NCBI GenBank assembly: GCA_009780915.1 | Contig: WQZD01000008.1 | Coordinates: 35,673 to 99,672 of the forward strand | DNA: 64,000 bases | Source of the DNA: Propionibacteriaceae bacterium | GTDB taxonomy: Bacteria; Actinomycetota; Actinomycetes; Propionibacteriales; Propionibacteriaceae | Reading direction: 5' to 3' | Notes under the pieces: model-generated | Databases searched by the model: none | Told to the model about the DNA's origin: nothing | What the model saw: the letters and a program-made list of their open reading frames with translations, nothing else | Shown here: in pieces, positions 9,775-19,052 of the stretch | How the letters are laid out: each line of letters starts with the position of its first letter | Numbering within the stretch: position 1 is the first letter of the stretch | Translations under genes and position numbers: made by a program

Positions 9775-10130
9775 GCCTGGGAGTCTACCCCCGGCTCACT
9801 TTCCTCCGTGCTATCTGTCTCATCCTCATCGACCTCGACGCCCATGAAAGTGTCAAAGAACCCTTGCGCCGTCGCCTCCAACTTGTTCAGCTTCGTCATG
9901 AAGAAGTCCGCGAAGTTCTCGAACACGTCCGCTTTGACGAGGACCATCGACCCGTTGAGCCGATTGGCGAACACCATCACCTTGTCGCCCGCCTCGATGC
10001 CCAGCTCCCGCCGAGCCTCAGCCGGCAACGAGATCTGTCCGCGCTCGCCCACGGTCGCCGCCCCATAGATCTTCCCCGGACGAGGAACATGCTGCCACGG
10101 GAAACTCCCCTGTTCATTCTTGATAGTCAT
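9771..10130 (-). CDS. AbrB/MazE/SpoVT-domain protein
   Basis: A protein of 119 residues with a swapped-hairpin AbrB domain in its middle (GAATVGERGQISLPAEARRE, then LGIEAGDKVMVF), a short helical stretch, and a very acidic tail (DEDETDSTEESEPG). Such proteins bind DNA as dimers. ATGs at 10133 and 10130 are adjacent; I chose 10130 because AAAGGA sits 6 nt before it. An in-frame start further upstream (10187) would add non-conserved residues. Translationally coupled to the downstream UbiB-like gene, so it may autoregulate that unit (inference). Confidence 0.82.
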   Translation of the reverse strand: MTIKNEQGSFPWQHVPRPGKIYGAATVGERGQISLPAEARRELGIEAGDKVMVFANRLNGSMVLVKADVFENFADFFMTKLNKLEATAQGFFDTFMGVEVDEDETDSTEESEPGVDSQA

Positions 10131-10149
10131 CATGCGTCCTTTCAGGTGC

Positions 10150-10174
10150 TGCCCCGAGGTGGATCCGGGGCAGA
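10150..10174 (-). promoter_or_regulatory. Hairpin in the 5' region of the AbrB-like gene
   Basis: CTGCCCCG at 10150-10157 pairs perfectly with CGGGGCAG at 10167-10174. It lies about 20 nt upstream of the start codon, between the start and an AT-rich probable promoter at 10175-10200, so it would form in the leader RNA or could be an operator. Confidence 0.45.
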
Positions 10175-10247
10175 TCATGTATTTCATACTTTACATGTGA
10201 TCGGCGGAGGAAGCCAGGGTGGGGGGACGGGGGTGGTGCGCCCCCGG

Positions 10248-10322
10248 GGACGACTCGCCAACGCCACCAAAGACCGATGGCCATGATCCACCAAGGACCA
10301 TGGCCATCGAATCGAGTCGTCC
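10248..10322. terminator. Nested double hairpin between the hydrolase and AbrB genes
   Basis: GGACGACTCG (10248-10257) pairs perfectly with CGAGTCGTCC (10313-10322). Inside, GATGGCCATG (10276-10285) pairs with CATGGCCATC (10299-10308). It lies just after the stop of the cysteine hydrolase, read on the minus strand, so it probably ends that transcript, but it lacks a U-tract and is more elaborate than a simple terminator. Confidence 0.5.
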
Positions 10323-10338
10323 ATAGCGACTCAAGGGG

Positions 10339-10971
10339 TCAGTACCCTCGAGAGGAATCTCCCACAGCTTCCCCCGAGAGCGCCCCCACGTACTCCGCGA
10401 CCGTCATCGGCTTGGAGAACATCGGATAGTCGAACTTGATCGCGTTGTCGTGCTCCTCCTGCGACGTCGCCGCCACGGCGTCGGTCAGGGTGATCACCTC
10501 GTACCCACGCTCGTAGGCGCTGCGCATGGTCGACTCCACGCAGCAGTTGGTGAGGAACCCCGCCAGCACGATCGTCTGGATCCCCTTGCTGCGCAAGATG
10601 AAGTCGATGTTGGTCGATGCGAAAGCGTCCAGGCCACGCTTGCCCTCGAGGACGATGTCGCCCTCCTGCGGCTTCATGGAGTCGACGATCTCGACGCCCC
10701 ACGTGCCCTTGACGAAGGAGGTCGACCCGACCACGCCGGCCAGGATGCCGTACGGGTGGGAGGTGATCTCGTAGTAGCCGGGCTGGAAAGCGATCGGCGA
10801 GTGGATGATGGTGACTCCGGCCTCGCGGCTGGCCTCAGCCGCCTGGACGGCCTTGTCGAGCATGCCTGTGGATTCCATCACGCCCGCCACGGCCTCGTGG
10901 AGGGATCCACCGTCAGTGGTGAAGTCATTCTGGAATTCAACGAATACAATCGCAGTTGTTGATGGATTCAT
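10339..10971 (-). CDS. Isochorismatase-like cysteine hydrolase
   Basis: A 210-residue member of the isochorismatase superfamily, which includes nicotinamidases and related amidases. Asp16 in VEFQNDF, a Lys near 113 (LEGKRG) and the Cys in FLTNCCVEST near 148 form the expected Asp-Lys-Cys set, with a cis-peptide region before the Cys. The ATG at 10971 has AAAGGA 7 nt upstream; a long in-frame extension to 11346 overlaps the S4 gene and is not coding. It is the only gene in its transcription unit. The substrate cannot be told from sequence. Confidence 0.88.
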   Translation of the reverse strand: MNPSTTAIVFVEFQNDFTTDGGSLHEAVAGVMESTGMLDKAVQAAEASREAGVTIIHSPIAFQPGYYEITSHPYGILAGVVGSTSFVKGTWGVEIVDSMKPQEGDIVLEGKRGLDAFASTNIDFILRSKGIQTIVLAGFLTNCCVESTMRSAYERGYEVITLTDAVAATSQEEHDNAIKFDYPMFSKPMTVAEYVGALSGEAVGDSSRGY

Positions 10972-11073
10972 CGGGCGTCCTTTCGTCTCAATGAATATGA
11001 GTGTCTTTCGCATCATCATAGCGACTGACCCTCCACTGTCAAAGACCTCGACGCCGTCCCGCCCGCCATGACC

Positions 11074-11079
11074 TATGCT
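11074..11079 (+). promoter_or_regulatory. -10 element TATGCT of a leaderless promoter
   Basis: TATGCT ends 7 nt before the ATG at 11087 and no ribosome site lies between, the same arrangement as at several other genes here. Confidence 0.55.
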
Positions 11080-11086
11080 GATTCTC

Positions 11087-11446
11087 ATGCGACTGGATGT
11101 GTGGTTGTGGGCGGTGAGATTCTTCAAGAGCCGCTCCCAGGCGACCGCGGCGTGCCGTGCGGGACGAGTACGGCTCAACTCCACCGTCGCCAAAGCGTCC
11201 GCCTTGGTCAAACCCGGTGACACGATCACCTGGCGCGAAGCGTTGCGGCCGCGCGAGGTCACCGTGGTGGAACTCATGCCCCGCCGCGTCGGCGCCCCCG
11301 AAGCGGCCACGGCGTACGTGGATTCCTCCCCGCCCCTGCCCACCAAGGAGGAGCGAGGGTCGGTGCCCGTACGCGACCCTGGCGCGGGACGTCCCGAGAA
11401 GAAGGACCGCCGGGACCTCGACCACCTGCGGGGCTACCACAAGTGA
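11087..11446 (+). CDS. S4 RNA-binding domain protein, Hsp15-like
   Basis: A 119-residue protein that opens directly with an S4 domain (MRLDVWLWAVRFFKSRSQA, then CRAGRVRLN and KPGDTITW), followed by a basic, disordered tail (RPEKKDRRDLDHL). Hsp15-type proteins bind 23S rRNA on stalled 50S subunits. An ATG four codons upstream exists, but MRLD is where the family begins and a TATGCT -10 box sits 7 nt before it, suggesting a leaderless transcript. Confidence 0.9.
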   Translation: MRLDVWLWAVRFFKSRSQATAACRAGRVRLNSTVAKASALVKPGDTITWREALRPREVTVVELMPRRVGAPEAATAYVDSSPPLPTKEERGSVPVRDPGAGRPEKKDRRDLDHLRGYHK

Positions 11447-11555
11447 CGATCCCGCCGTCTCACTGAGCGACACATCAGCCTGACTGGGCGCGTGGCTAGT
11501 ATGTTAATGTTCAGCAGATTAATATCGTGTCAGTATCTCTAAAAGGTGGGACGTC

Positions 11556-12050
11556 ATGAAAGTTAGAAATCTCGTTGCAATCGCGGGGGTCGCGTTCGCA
11601 CTGTCACTGATGAGCGGATGTTCCAGCTCCACGCCTGAACAGCGCGACACGGGCGGCCAGATCACGGGCGCCGGGAACGTGGACGCCTTCTCTCTGCACG
11701 TTGGCGACTGCCTGATTTCATCAGCCTTGCAGGACACGTTCCAGGACGTCCCCGGCGTGCCCTGCACTGAGGGCCATGACTCCGAAGTGATCTACATCTT
11801 CGACATGCCCGACGGCACGTACGACGAGACCGCCATCGACGACGCCGCCCAGGACGCATGCGCCCAGGGCATCGTCGACTATGTGGGTCCGAACTACGCC
11901 TCCCTGACGTCGCAAGGGTTGGACTGGAGCTACTTCAGCCCGAGCCAGGATTCCTGGAACCAACGCAACGACCGCGAGGTGGACTGCGTGGCGTACACCG
12001 TCTCCGAGGAGAACGAGTTGACGTCCAGCGTCAAAGGAATGGGTGACTGA
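11556..12050 (+). CDS. Septum-formation family lipoprotein
   Basis: A 164-residue exported lipoprotein. The signal peptide is 1-20 with lipobox LMSGC (Cys about 22). The mature part carries the septum-formation pattern: FSLHVGDCL, VPCTEGHDSEVIYIFD and the late DCVAYT, giving Cys pairs likely to form disulfides. These proteins are found in actinobacterial envelopes and have been linked to division, but their biochemical role is not established. AAGGTGGG lies 6-8 nt before the ATG. Confidence 0.85.
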   Translation: MKVRNLVAIAGVAFALSLMSGCSSSTPEQRDTGGQITGAGNVDAFSLHVGDCLISSALQDTFQDVPGVPCTEGHDSEVIYIFDMPDGTYDETAIDDAAQDACAQGIVDYVGPNYASLTSQGLDWSYFSPSQDSWNQRNDREVDCVAYTVSEENELTSSVKGMGD

Positions 12051-12099
12051 TCCCCCACGAGCGAGTCGACCCTCGGCTTGAAGACTCACCGATGAGCCC

Positions 12100-13593
12100 T
12101 CATGTCGGGGGTCGTCTCAACCATCCACCCATTCGTCCGCCCCGGTCGATCATCTTCAGACGGTCTTCGACTTGGGGCTGCTTCGCGGAGGGGCAGACGA
12201 TCAGCAACTGGTCGCCGGCGCGGATGATGTCGCGACCATGGGGGGTGAACATCTTGTCGCCACGGATGATCAAGCTGACCAGGGTGTTCTGCGGCAGGCC
12301 GAGTTCGAAGACGGCGACCCCGTGGAGACGGGATTCGGCCGACACCGACAGCGTCACCATCGACGCCTCGATCGTGTCCATGGGGGCGACCTCGATGTCC
12401 ACTGCTTGAGTCTCGCCCACGAGGCCCAGTTTCTTGGCGACCCAGGGCAGGGTCGGCCCGTTGAGCAGGGTGAGGAAGACGACGGCGACGAACGTGGTGT
12501 CGAAGATGGCGGTCGCATCCGGCAGCCCCTCCGCCATGGGGATCGTCGCCAGGACGATGGGCACGGCGCCGCGCAATCCTCCCCACGAGACGAACATCTT
12601 CTCCGCGCGCGTGAGCTTCAGAGGTCCTGTGCAGATCCACACAGCCAGCGGCCGTACGACGAACGTCAGGAAGGCGCCGGCGATCACACCCAAGACGACG
12701 TCACGCGGGGTGATCGTCCAGATGTGCGTGAGCAGGCCCAGCATCACGAACAGTCCGATCTGCGCGATCCATGCGATGCCGTCGGCGAACGACCGGGCCG
12801 CATGGCGGTGGGGCAGTTTCCCATTGCCGAGTAGCACGGCGCACACGTACACAGCCGCGAAGCCGGAGATGTGCAGGAGCACGCCCAGGCCGTACGCGGC
12901 GATCGCCCAGCCGATGACGGCCAGAGGGTAGAGCCCGGACGCGGGAAGGGCCAGACGACGCAGGATCTGCACGCCCAACCAGCCGAAGAGGACGCCGAAG
13001 GCGATCCCGCCGACCAACTCGCCCACGATCATGGCGCCCGTCAGCCACAGGCTGGAATCGAAGCCGATGGTGCCCATGGCCAGTTGCGTCGCGGCCAGGA
13101 CGAGAAGGACGGTCGGCGCGTCGTTGAGGCCCGACTCGCCTTCGAGCACCGAGCGTACCCGGCCCGGCAGGGGGACATGGCGGAGCACGGAGAAGACCGC
13201 CGCAGAGTCGGTGGGCGCCATGATCGCCGCCAACAAGACGGCCACCGCCAAGGGGAACCCGAGGACGAAGTATCCGAACAGGCTCTGGAGCAGGATCGTG
13301 AACAAGATCCCGACGCTGGCCAACAAGACCGCGGGCACGATGGCGGAGCGGATCTCCTCCCATGGGGTCGACAACCCGCCCTCGATGAGGATGAGGACCA
13401 GGGCGGCGAAGCCGAGGTTGTGCGCCAACTGGGCGTCGTACAAGGACAAATTGGCGTCAAAGCTGAGGAGGACGCCCAGCGCCAGGAACAGGATCAGCGA
13501 GGGGAGCCCGAGCCGGTCCCCGATCTTGGTGGCCAGGAGCGCGGCGAGGACGATGAGCGCGCCAATGAGGAGGAGTTGGTCAAGAGTGAGCAC
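12100..13593 (-). CDS. CPA1-family K+(Na+)/H+ antiporter with TrkA-C domain
   Basis: A 497-residue transporter. About twelve hydrophobic segments cover residues 5-385, with the ion-binding Asp region MAPTDSAAV and the conserved GESGLND segment. The C-terminus (about 400-480) is a TrkA-C/RCK-C-like cytosolic domain (VFELGLPQNTLVSLIIRG and AGDQLLIVCP), as in NhaP2/CvrA-type antiporters that export K+ or Na+ in exchange for protons. The GTG at 13593 has GGGAGGA 5 nt upstream. Monocistronic by context. Confidence 0.93.
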   Translation of the reverse strand: MLTLDQLLLIGALIVLAALLATKIGDRLGLPSLILFLALGVLLSFDANLSLYDAQLAHNLGFAALVLILIEGGLSTPWEEIRSAIVPAVLLASVGILFTILLQSLFGYFVLGFPLAVAVLLAAIMAPTDSAAVFSVLRHVPLPGRVRSVLEGESGLNDAPTVLLVLAATQLAMGTIGFDSSLWLTGAMIVGELVGGIAFGVLFGWLGVQILRRLALPASGLYPLAVIGWAIAAYGLGVLLHISGFAAVYVCAVLLGNGKLPHRHAARSFADGIAWIAQIGLFVMLGLLTHIWTITPRDVVLGVIAGAFLTFVVRPLAVWICTGPLKLTRAEKMFVSWGGLRGAVPIVLATIPMAEGLPDATAIFDTTFVAVVFLTLLNGPTLPWVAKKLGLVGETQAVDIEVAPMDTIEASMVTLSVSAESRLHGVAVFELGLPQNTLVSLIIRGDKMFTPHGRDIIRAGDQLLIVCPSAKQPQVEDRLKMIDRGGRMGGWLRRPPT

Positions 13594-13764
13594 TTCATCC
13601 TCCCATCGAGGTCGTCTGGCTGGAATATTACAGGAAACCTTCGCGCTGTGTATTCGCTATCATAGCGGTTGACTCGGATATTCGTCATGACGGTGTCCCG
13701 GTTCACAGCCTTCCCAGGGGGTACGACGGAGCGCTCGGCCGCTGGTCGTGGGCGGCATCGAGGA

Positions 13765-15669
13765 TCAGTGGATCCCGATCTTCCGGATGACGAGGATGCC
13801 TCCGGCGGTGACCATCATCATGACCCCGCCCACGGCGATCGTCCCCGAGGGGGATGTGAGGAATTCGGCCACGCTGCCCCCGGGGGATTCCGGTTCTTCG
13901 AGGCTGGGAGAGGGTGTGGCTTCGGGGGAGGGCGTCTGCGTGGCGGAAGCGCCCGGCGACTGGGTCGGAGTACGGGTAGGAGTACGCGTCGGAGACTGGC
14001 CGGTCGCCGGAGGCGTGTCCGTCGGGCTCGGACTGAGGGGGTCCATAGTCCCCGAAGGGGTCCCGCTGGGTGATGCCCGAGGCGAGATCACGACACCCAA
14101 CGGCTCGACCGATGGGGTGGAGGCCTGCGAGGAGGGGGAGTGTGTGTCGCTCGGGACACCCGGTGTCGTCGTCGTGGGGGTCTCCGCCGGCGTGGAGGAC
14201 TGGTGGCTCGAATCTGACTGGATCGGCTTCACCGGGTGGGTCGTGGCAGGCTGGGACGTCGAGGCTGGGACACAGGTCGGCGCCAGGGACGTCGTCGATG
14301 CGCCCGTGGGAGTCTGCGTGGCGATGTGTGCTCCCGGAGTGTCCGTCGGCGTGGGGCCGATCGGCGTCGGTGTCGCCGTGTGCGACGGCGGCAGCGAGTC
14401 CGGACAGGTCGGCAGCATCGGCGTCGACGGTGATGTCGGGGTCGCCGTCGGTGAATGCGTGGGGGTGTGAGTCGGGGTGGGGGTGGGCGACTGGGTCGGG
14501 GTGCTCGTGTGCGACGGCGTGGGCGTCGGTGTGTGAGTCGGTGTCACCGTGGGAGTCGGGGTCACCGTGTGCGATGGCGTCCCCGTGGGGGTCGGGGTCA
14601 CAGTATGGGTCGGCGTCGGCGTGGGAGTGGGCGTCACCGTATGCGTCGGAGTCACCGTATGAGTCGGCGTGGGCGTCGGCGTCCCGGTGGGAGTCGGAGT
14701 GCTCGTGTGTGACGGCGTCGGGGTCACCGTGTGCGATGGCGTCGGCGTGGGAGTCGGGGTCACAGTATGCGACGGCGTCACCGTGGGAGTGGGCGTCACC
14801 GTATGCGTCGGAGTCGCCGTATGCGTCGGCGTGGGAGTCGGCGTCCCGGTGGGAGTCGGAGTCTTGGTAGGTGTCGGCGTCGGAGTCTTGGTAGGAGTGG
14901 GCGTCACCGTGGGAGTCGACGTGGGCGTCACCGTGGGAGTCACCGTGGGAGTCGACGTGGGCGTCACCGTGGGAGTCACCGTGGGAGTCGAGGTCGGCGT
15001 CACGGTGGGCGTCGTCGTCTTCGTCGGCGTGGTGGGCGGTGTGGTCGTCTTCGTCGGAGTCGGCGTCGGCGTCGGAGTCACATTCCTCCCCGGCAGTTCG
15101 ACGGTCGTGCCGTCGATCGCTCCGCGTTCGACGGTCATACCGGCCAGTGTCGCCGTGTTGCCCGCGGTGACGATCCCCTCTTGCAAGGAGAAACTGAACT
15201 TCGTCGTGGACTGATGGGCGATGGTGTTCTTCAGGACGTCGAAGGACGCGGTCGTCCCAATGATGACGGGATCGGGCAGCCCCTTCGTGGAATGGCTGAC
15301 GAACGTCCAACCGTCCGGATAGGTCACAGTCAAGGTCAGCAAGGACACGTTGATGTCATTGGGATTCTGAAGCTCCACGGAGACGATCACCTGCCCGGGG
15401 TTCTTCGTGTCCCGCACAGCGGTCATTGTGCTGGTGACGAATTGATACGACGGGATCGGCGCCGGTGCTGCGACGCACATCCCGGTGGAGCAGGACGGGG
15501 TCCCCACAGCGGAGACGGGCGAAGCCGCCACAGGGGCGGACAACGGCGACACGAGTCGAGGCGCTTGCGTGGGAGATGCCGGGATCGGGGCCGCACTGGC
15601 GTCGGACAAGGACAATGGCACGAAGACCAAAACCCCCGCAATGATGCCGACAATCAAAGACCTCATCAT
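13765..15669 (-). CDS. Thr/Pro-repeat surface protein, membrane anchored
   Basis: A 634-residue protein with an N-terminal signal peptide (1-27), a globular beta-rich domain of about 170 residues with DUF11/cohesin-like strands (about 70-195), then a long low-complexity stretch of TPT, TPTPTHT and VTP units (about 200-400), a Ser/Thr/Pro-rich stalk, and a C-terminal hydrophobic segment followed by RKIGIH. The ending looks like a wall or membrane anchor, but no LPXTG is present. The repeat probably forms a rigid, perhaps O-mannosylated stalk that lifts the N-terminal domain off the cell. Two ATGs in tandem begin the gene; the first was used. Confidence 0.8.
   Translation of the reverse strand: MMRSLIVGIIAGVLVFVPLSLSDASAAPIPASPTQAPRLVSPLSAPVAASPVSAVGTPSCSTGMCVAAPAPIPSYQFVTSTMTAVRDTKNPGQVIVSVELQNPNDINVSLLTLTVTYPDGWTFVSHSTKGLPDPVIIGTTASFDVLKNTIAHQSTTKFSFSLQEGIVTAGNTATLAGMTVERGAIDGTTVELPGRNVTPTPTPTPTKTTTPPTTPTKTTTPTVTPTSTPTVTPTVTPTSTPTVTPTVTPTSTPTVTPTPTKTPTPTPTKTPTPTGTPTPTPTHTATPTHTVTPTPTVTPSHTVTPTPTPTPSHTVTPTPSHTSTPTPTGTPTPTPTHTVTPTHTVTPTPTPTPTHTVTPTPTGTPSHTVTPTPTVTPTHTPTPTPSHTSTPTQSPTPTPTHTPTHSPTATPTSPSTPMLPTCPDSLPPSHTATPTPIGPTPTDTPGAHIATQTPTGASTTSLAPTCVPASTSQPATTHPVKPIQSDSSHQSSTPAETPTTTTPGVPSDTHSPSSQASTPSVEPLGVVISPRASPSGTPSGTMDPLSPSPTDTPPATGQSPTRTPTRTPTQSPGASATQTPSPEATPSPSLEEPESPGGSVAEFLTSPSGTIAVGGVMMMVTAGGILVIRKIGIH
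14455..15080. repeat. Hexanucleotide-based tandem repeat coding Thr-Pro units
   Basis: The plus strand is made of variants of GTGGGAGTCGGCGTC and GTCACCGT in 6-, 12- and 18-bp periods, encoding TP, TPTP and THTVTP on the minus strand. Copy number is likely to vary by slippage in multiples of 6 bp, which keeps the frame. Confidence 0.85.
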
Positions 15670-15755
15670 GTTCCCATTAATCCCGGTTGTATACCCAATT
15701 GTAGTCTATTCGAGCCCTCCTGACGAAGCTTTGTATTTCATTATCAAAGACTCGC

Positions 15756-17060
15756 TCAGGAGATCACAAAATACCTCAACCACACGTAGAACCATGCGAT
15801 GACTACGGTCACTCCCGTCACGATCAGACCGTACTTCGTGAATTTCCAGAAGCTAATAGGGCGACCCCATTTGGCGGCCACTCCCAGCACCACGACGTTC
15901 GCTCCTGCGGCCACGGCGGTGGTGTTTCCTCCCAGGTCGGCCCCGAAGACGAAGGCCCACCACAGGGGGCTCTGAGCGCCCGTGTGGGCCGTGGAGGCGA
16001 CCATCTGCTCCACCACGGGGGTCATGGCGGTCGTGTAGGGGATGTTGTCGACGATGGCGCCGGCGATGGCCGAGAAGAAGAGGAGCCCCGTCGCGCCGAG
16101 GAGTTCGTCGCCGTGGATCAGGTTGGCGGCGTACTGTCCGATGTTGCCGATGACGCCGACCTCCACCAGGCCGCCGACAAGGACGAACAAGGCCATGAAG
16201 AAGGCCAGCGTCGTCCATTCGACTTCCCCGAGGAACTCCTTCGGAGTCGTACGGCTCACCAGCACCATCGCACCGGCCCCCAGCAAGGCGATGATCGAGG
16301 GGTCGACGTGGGCGATGGTGTGGAACCCGAAGGCGACCATGGTCAGAGCCAAGACGACCAGGCACCTCATCAACAGCGGCTTGTTCTCGATGGCGTCCGA
16401 GGGGTGGATGCCCTGCAAGACCTCCTCGACGTCGACGTGAGCGCCGAGTTGCTTGCGGAAGAGCAGCCGCAGCAGGACGATGAGGACGACCAGCAGGACC
16501 AGGCAGAGCGGCAGCGCATGGATCAGATAGTCGTTGAACGTCAGGCCCGCCCGGGACGCGATGATGATGTTCGGCGGGTCGGCGATGAGGGTCGACACGC
16601 CGCCGATGTTGGCCGCGAGGATCAGGGCGATGAGGTGGGGCATCGGATCGACGCGCAACCTTTGGCAGACCGACAACGTCACCGGAGTCACGAGCAGGAC
16701 GGTGGTCACGTTGTCGAGGACCGGGGACAGGGCCGCGGTGACGAGGATCAGCAGGACGATCAGCCGATCCGGTCTCCCTTGGGAGGTACGCACCGCCCAC
16801 AACGCGATGAACTCGAAGAGTCCGGTGTGTCGCAGGATGGAGACGATGACCATCATGCCGAACAAGAGGAACAGCACGTTCCAATCCACGCCGGTGTCAT
16901 GGTTGAAGAAAGCGGAATCGGCTCTGACCAGGCCAAGCAACGTCATCCCCGCGACTCCGCCCAAGGCGGCGGCGACACGGTGCACCTTCTCTGTGGCGAT
17001 CAGGATGTAACTGACCACAAAGATGGCGACGGCGACATACGCGATGATGGTCGGCTCCAA
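15756..17060 (-). CDS. ArsB/NhaD/SLC13-type ion transporter
   Basis: A 434-residue integral membrane protein with about 11-12 segments. Family motifs include LDNVTTVLLVTPV around residues 114-126, the NIGGVSTLIADPPNII loop around 150-165, and a repeat of that half-site (VDNIPYTTAM and GADLGGNTTAVAAGANVV) in the second half, as in ArsB/NhaD antiporters and SLC13 carriers. Ion specificity (Na+, arsenite, or dicarboxylate) cannot be told. The reading frame opens with TTG at 17060; AGGG is 9 nt upstream and a near-consensus promoter lies about 90 bp further. Confidence 0.87.
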   Translation of the reverse strand: MEPTIIAYVAVAIFVVSYILIATEKVHRVAAALGGVAGMTLLGLVRADSAFFNHDTGVDWNVLFLLFGMMVIVSILRHTGLFEFIALWAVRTSQGRPDRLIVLLILVTAALSPVLDNVTTVLLVTPVTLSVCQRLRVDPMPHLIALILAANIGGVSTLIADPPNIIIASRAGLTFNDYLIHALPLCLVLLVVLIVLLRLLFRKQLGAHVDVEEVLQGIHPSDAIENKPLLMRCLVVLALTMVAFGFHTIAHVDPSIIALLGAGAMVLVSRTTPKEFLGEVEWTTLAFFMALFVLVGGLVEVGVIGNIGQYAANLIHGDELLGATGLLFFSAIAGAIVDNIPYTTAMTPVVEQMVASTAHTGAQSPLWWAFVFGADLGGNTTAVAAGANVVVLGVAAKWGRPISFWKFTKYGLIVTGVTVVIAWFYVWLRYFVIS

Positions 17061-17149
17061 TCAGTTGTGCCCTGTGTGGGTCGGCCCGTGAGGGGACATG
17101 TCGGCACCGGGTCACGAGCGTGCGATTCCCACCGACAGTCTAGGTTGAT

Positions 17150-17178
17150 ATTATACCGCAGCCATACGATGAAGTCAA
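17150..17178 (-). promoter_or_regulatory. Near-consensus vegetative promoter TTGACT-N17-TATAAT
   Basis: On the minus strand TTGACT (17178-17173) and TATAAT (17155-17150) are separated by exactly 17 bp. It points toward the ion transporter ending at 15756; predicted transcription start is near 17143. Confidence 0.75.
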
Positions 17179-17240
17179 TGTAATATGTCATTTGTCGGGT
17201 GCCCTGACAAGGCAAAACAATTCAACCGACACATGAAGAA

Positions 17241-17282
17241 AGGGTGAGCACCTCCTGGCGGTAGCCACGGGGTGCTCACCCT
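17241..17282 (-). terminator. Strong hairpin terminator after glnA
   Basis: AGGGTGAGCACC (17241-17252) pairs perfectly with GGTGCTCACCCT (17271-17282), and the loop holds a second stem TGGC-GGTA-GCCA (17256-17267). It lies about 40 bp after the glnA stop, with a TTTCTT stretch following on the minus strand. Confidence 0.8.
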
Positions 17283-17322
17283 CTCCTTCACGGAAGAGCC
17301 AGTGTACCTTCCCGGTCAATGA

Positions 17323-18753
17323 TCACAGGTCGTAGTACAACCCGAACTCGATCGGGTGGGGCACCTGGGAAACCTTGGACGCCTCGGCGCGCTTGTTCTT
17401 GACCCAGATGTCCAGCAGACGCTGCGGGAAGACTCCGCCAGCCGTCAGGAAATCGTGGTCGGCCTCCAGCGCGTCCAACGCCTCCTCCAAGGTGCGCGGC
17501 AGTTGCTTGATGGACTTCTGCTCCTCGGGGGACAGGTTGTACAGGTTGAAGTCGTACGGCCCGAAACCCTCGGCATGCGGATCGATCTTCTTCTGGACCC
17601 CGTCCAAGCCGGCCATCAAGATGGCTGAGTAGGCATAGTACGGGTTGCAGGTGGCGTCGGGCGACCGCAGCTCGAAGCGCTTGTCCTTGGGCGCCTTGGC
17701 GTACGCGGGGATGCGGATCACGCTGGAGCGGTTGGACGTGGCGTACCCGATCGTCACCGGCGCCTCGTACCCGGGGATGAGCCTCTTGTACGAGTTGGTG
17801 CTCGGGTTGGTGAAGGCGCACAGGGCGCGTACGTGGGTCAGGATGCCGCCGATGAAGTGCAGGGCCGTCTCGCTGAGTTGGGAGTACCCGTTCTCGTCGT
17901 AGAACAAGGGCTGGCCGTCCTTGAAGAGGTGCATGTGGACATGCATCCCATTGCCGGCCTCACCATGGATGGGCTTGGGCATGAAGGTCACGGTCTTGCT
18001 CTCGGCCACGGCCAGGTTACGGATCAGGTGCTTGGTCATCATGGTCTTGTCGGCCATCTCCAGCATGGATCCGAACTCGACCTCGATCTCCAACTGGCCA
18101 GGACCGCCGACCTCAGGGTGGTGGTACTTGACAAGGATCCCCTGGCTCTCCATGAGCATCGCCGCCCGTGAACGGAACCCGCTCAGCGTGTCGCGCGGAG
18201 GGGCCATGTGATAGAAGCTCTTGGTGGGGACTTGGTAACCCAGGTTGAATCCGTCCTCGCCGGAGTTCCACTCGGCCTGCTCGGAATCGATGCGGTACTT
18301 CGCCCCGGATGCGGACACGGAGTAGTCGACGTGGTCGAAGACGTAGAACTCGTACTCCGGCCCGATGCGCATGTCGTCGGCGACGCCGAGCTTCTTCATG
18401 TACTCCTGCGCGTGGAAGGCCACGTTGCGCGGATCCTGGTCGAACCGCCGGTTGGTCGGCAAGTCGATGACGAAGACGTCGCCGATCATGCCGAGGGTCG
18501 GGACCTCGGCGAAGGCGTCGACGTACGCGCTGGACAGGTCGGGCACGAACACCATGTCCGACTTCTCAATCGGGGCGAAACCGTAGTTGGACCCGTCGAA
18601 GCCGATGCCGTGCTCCATCGTGTGCTCGGTCAATCGGCCCGCCGGGATCGTCAGGTGCCGCCAGCGCCCGTCGAGGTCGATCATCATGAAATCGACCATC
18701 TGTATCTCGTTGTCGCGACAGAAATCCTGGGCTTGTTGAAGGGTTTGGAACAT
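17323..18753 (-). CDS. glnA: Glutamine synthetase type I
   Basis: A 476-residue enzyme that makes glutamine from glutamate, ammonia and ATP. The beta-grasp N-domain opens MFQTLQQAQDFC and contains the FDGSNYGF loop. The catalytic domain holds metal ligands in QLEIEVEFG and GNGMHVHMHL, the glutamate-binding NPSTNSYKRLIPGYEAP, and NRSSVIRIP. NLYNLSPEE aligns with the segment that carries the adenylylatable Tyr in GSI-beta enzymes. The N-terminal region is unlike the usual actinobacterial GlnA (which begins MFKNADE-like), hinting at another GSI subgroup or acquisition. I chose the ATG at 18753; the frame is open upstream to 18900 without family similarity. Confidence 0.93.
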   Translation of the reverse strand: MFQTLQQAQDFCRDNEIQMVDFMMIDLDGRWRHLTIPAGRLTEHTMEHGIGFDGSNYGFAPIEKSDMVFVPDLSSAYVDAFAEVPTLGMIGDVFVIDLPTNRRFDQDPRNVAFHAQEYMKKLGVADDMRIGPEYEFYVFDHVDYSVSASGAKYRIDSEQAEWNSGEDGFNLGYQVPTKSFYHMAPPRDTLSGFRSRAAMLMESQGILVKYHHPEVGGPGQLEIEVEFGSMLEMADKTMMTKHLIRNLAVAESKTVTFMPKPIHGEAGNGMHVHMHLFKDGQPLFYDENGYSQLSETALHFIGGILTHVRALCAFTNPSTNSYKRLIPGYEAPVTIGYATSNRSSVIRIPAYAKAPKDKRFELRSPDATCNPYYAYSAILMAGLDGVQKKIDPHAEGFGPYDFNLYNLSPEEQKSIKQLPRTLEEALDALEADHDFLTAGGVFPQRLLDIWVKNKRAEASKVSQVPHPIEFGLYYDL

Positions 18754-19052
18754 GTGTGCAACCTGCTTTCTCTTGCGTGGGCCAACGACTCTTAGATCAT
18801 TGAGTGGACCTGTTTCCTTCAGTCTGTTCTGGGTTGTCACTCGCGCCGGACGGGCATACTCGTACAGGGTCAGCCACAGCACACGGTGATTTCGCCTCAT
18901 TCAGCATAGTACGCGCGACTGACCGCCATGTCTCCACGGCCCGCCATGAGACAGGGGACTGGACAGGATGAGTGGAAAGTGTCTCAGTCACGACAGCGGG
19001 AGGAGTGCGTGACGAGTTTCGACCAGGATGCCGGCTCCATCAGGACGCAAGC

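Noticed and set aside
14669..15214. Val/Gly-repeat plus-strand frame
   Set aside because: It is the antisense reading of the Thr/Pro repeat; the minus-strand frame has a signal peptide and anchor.
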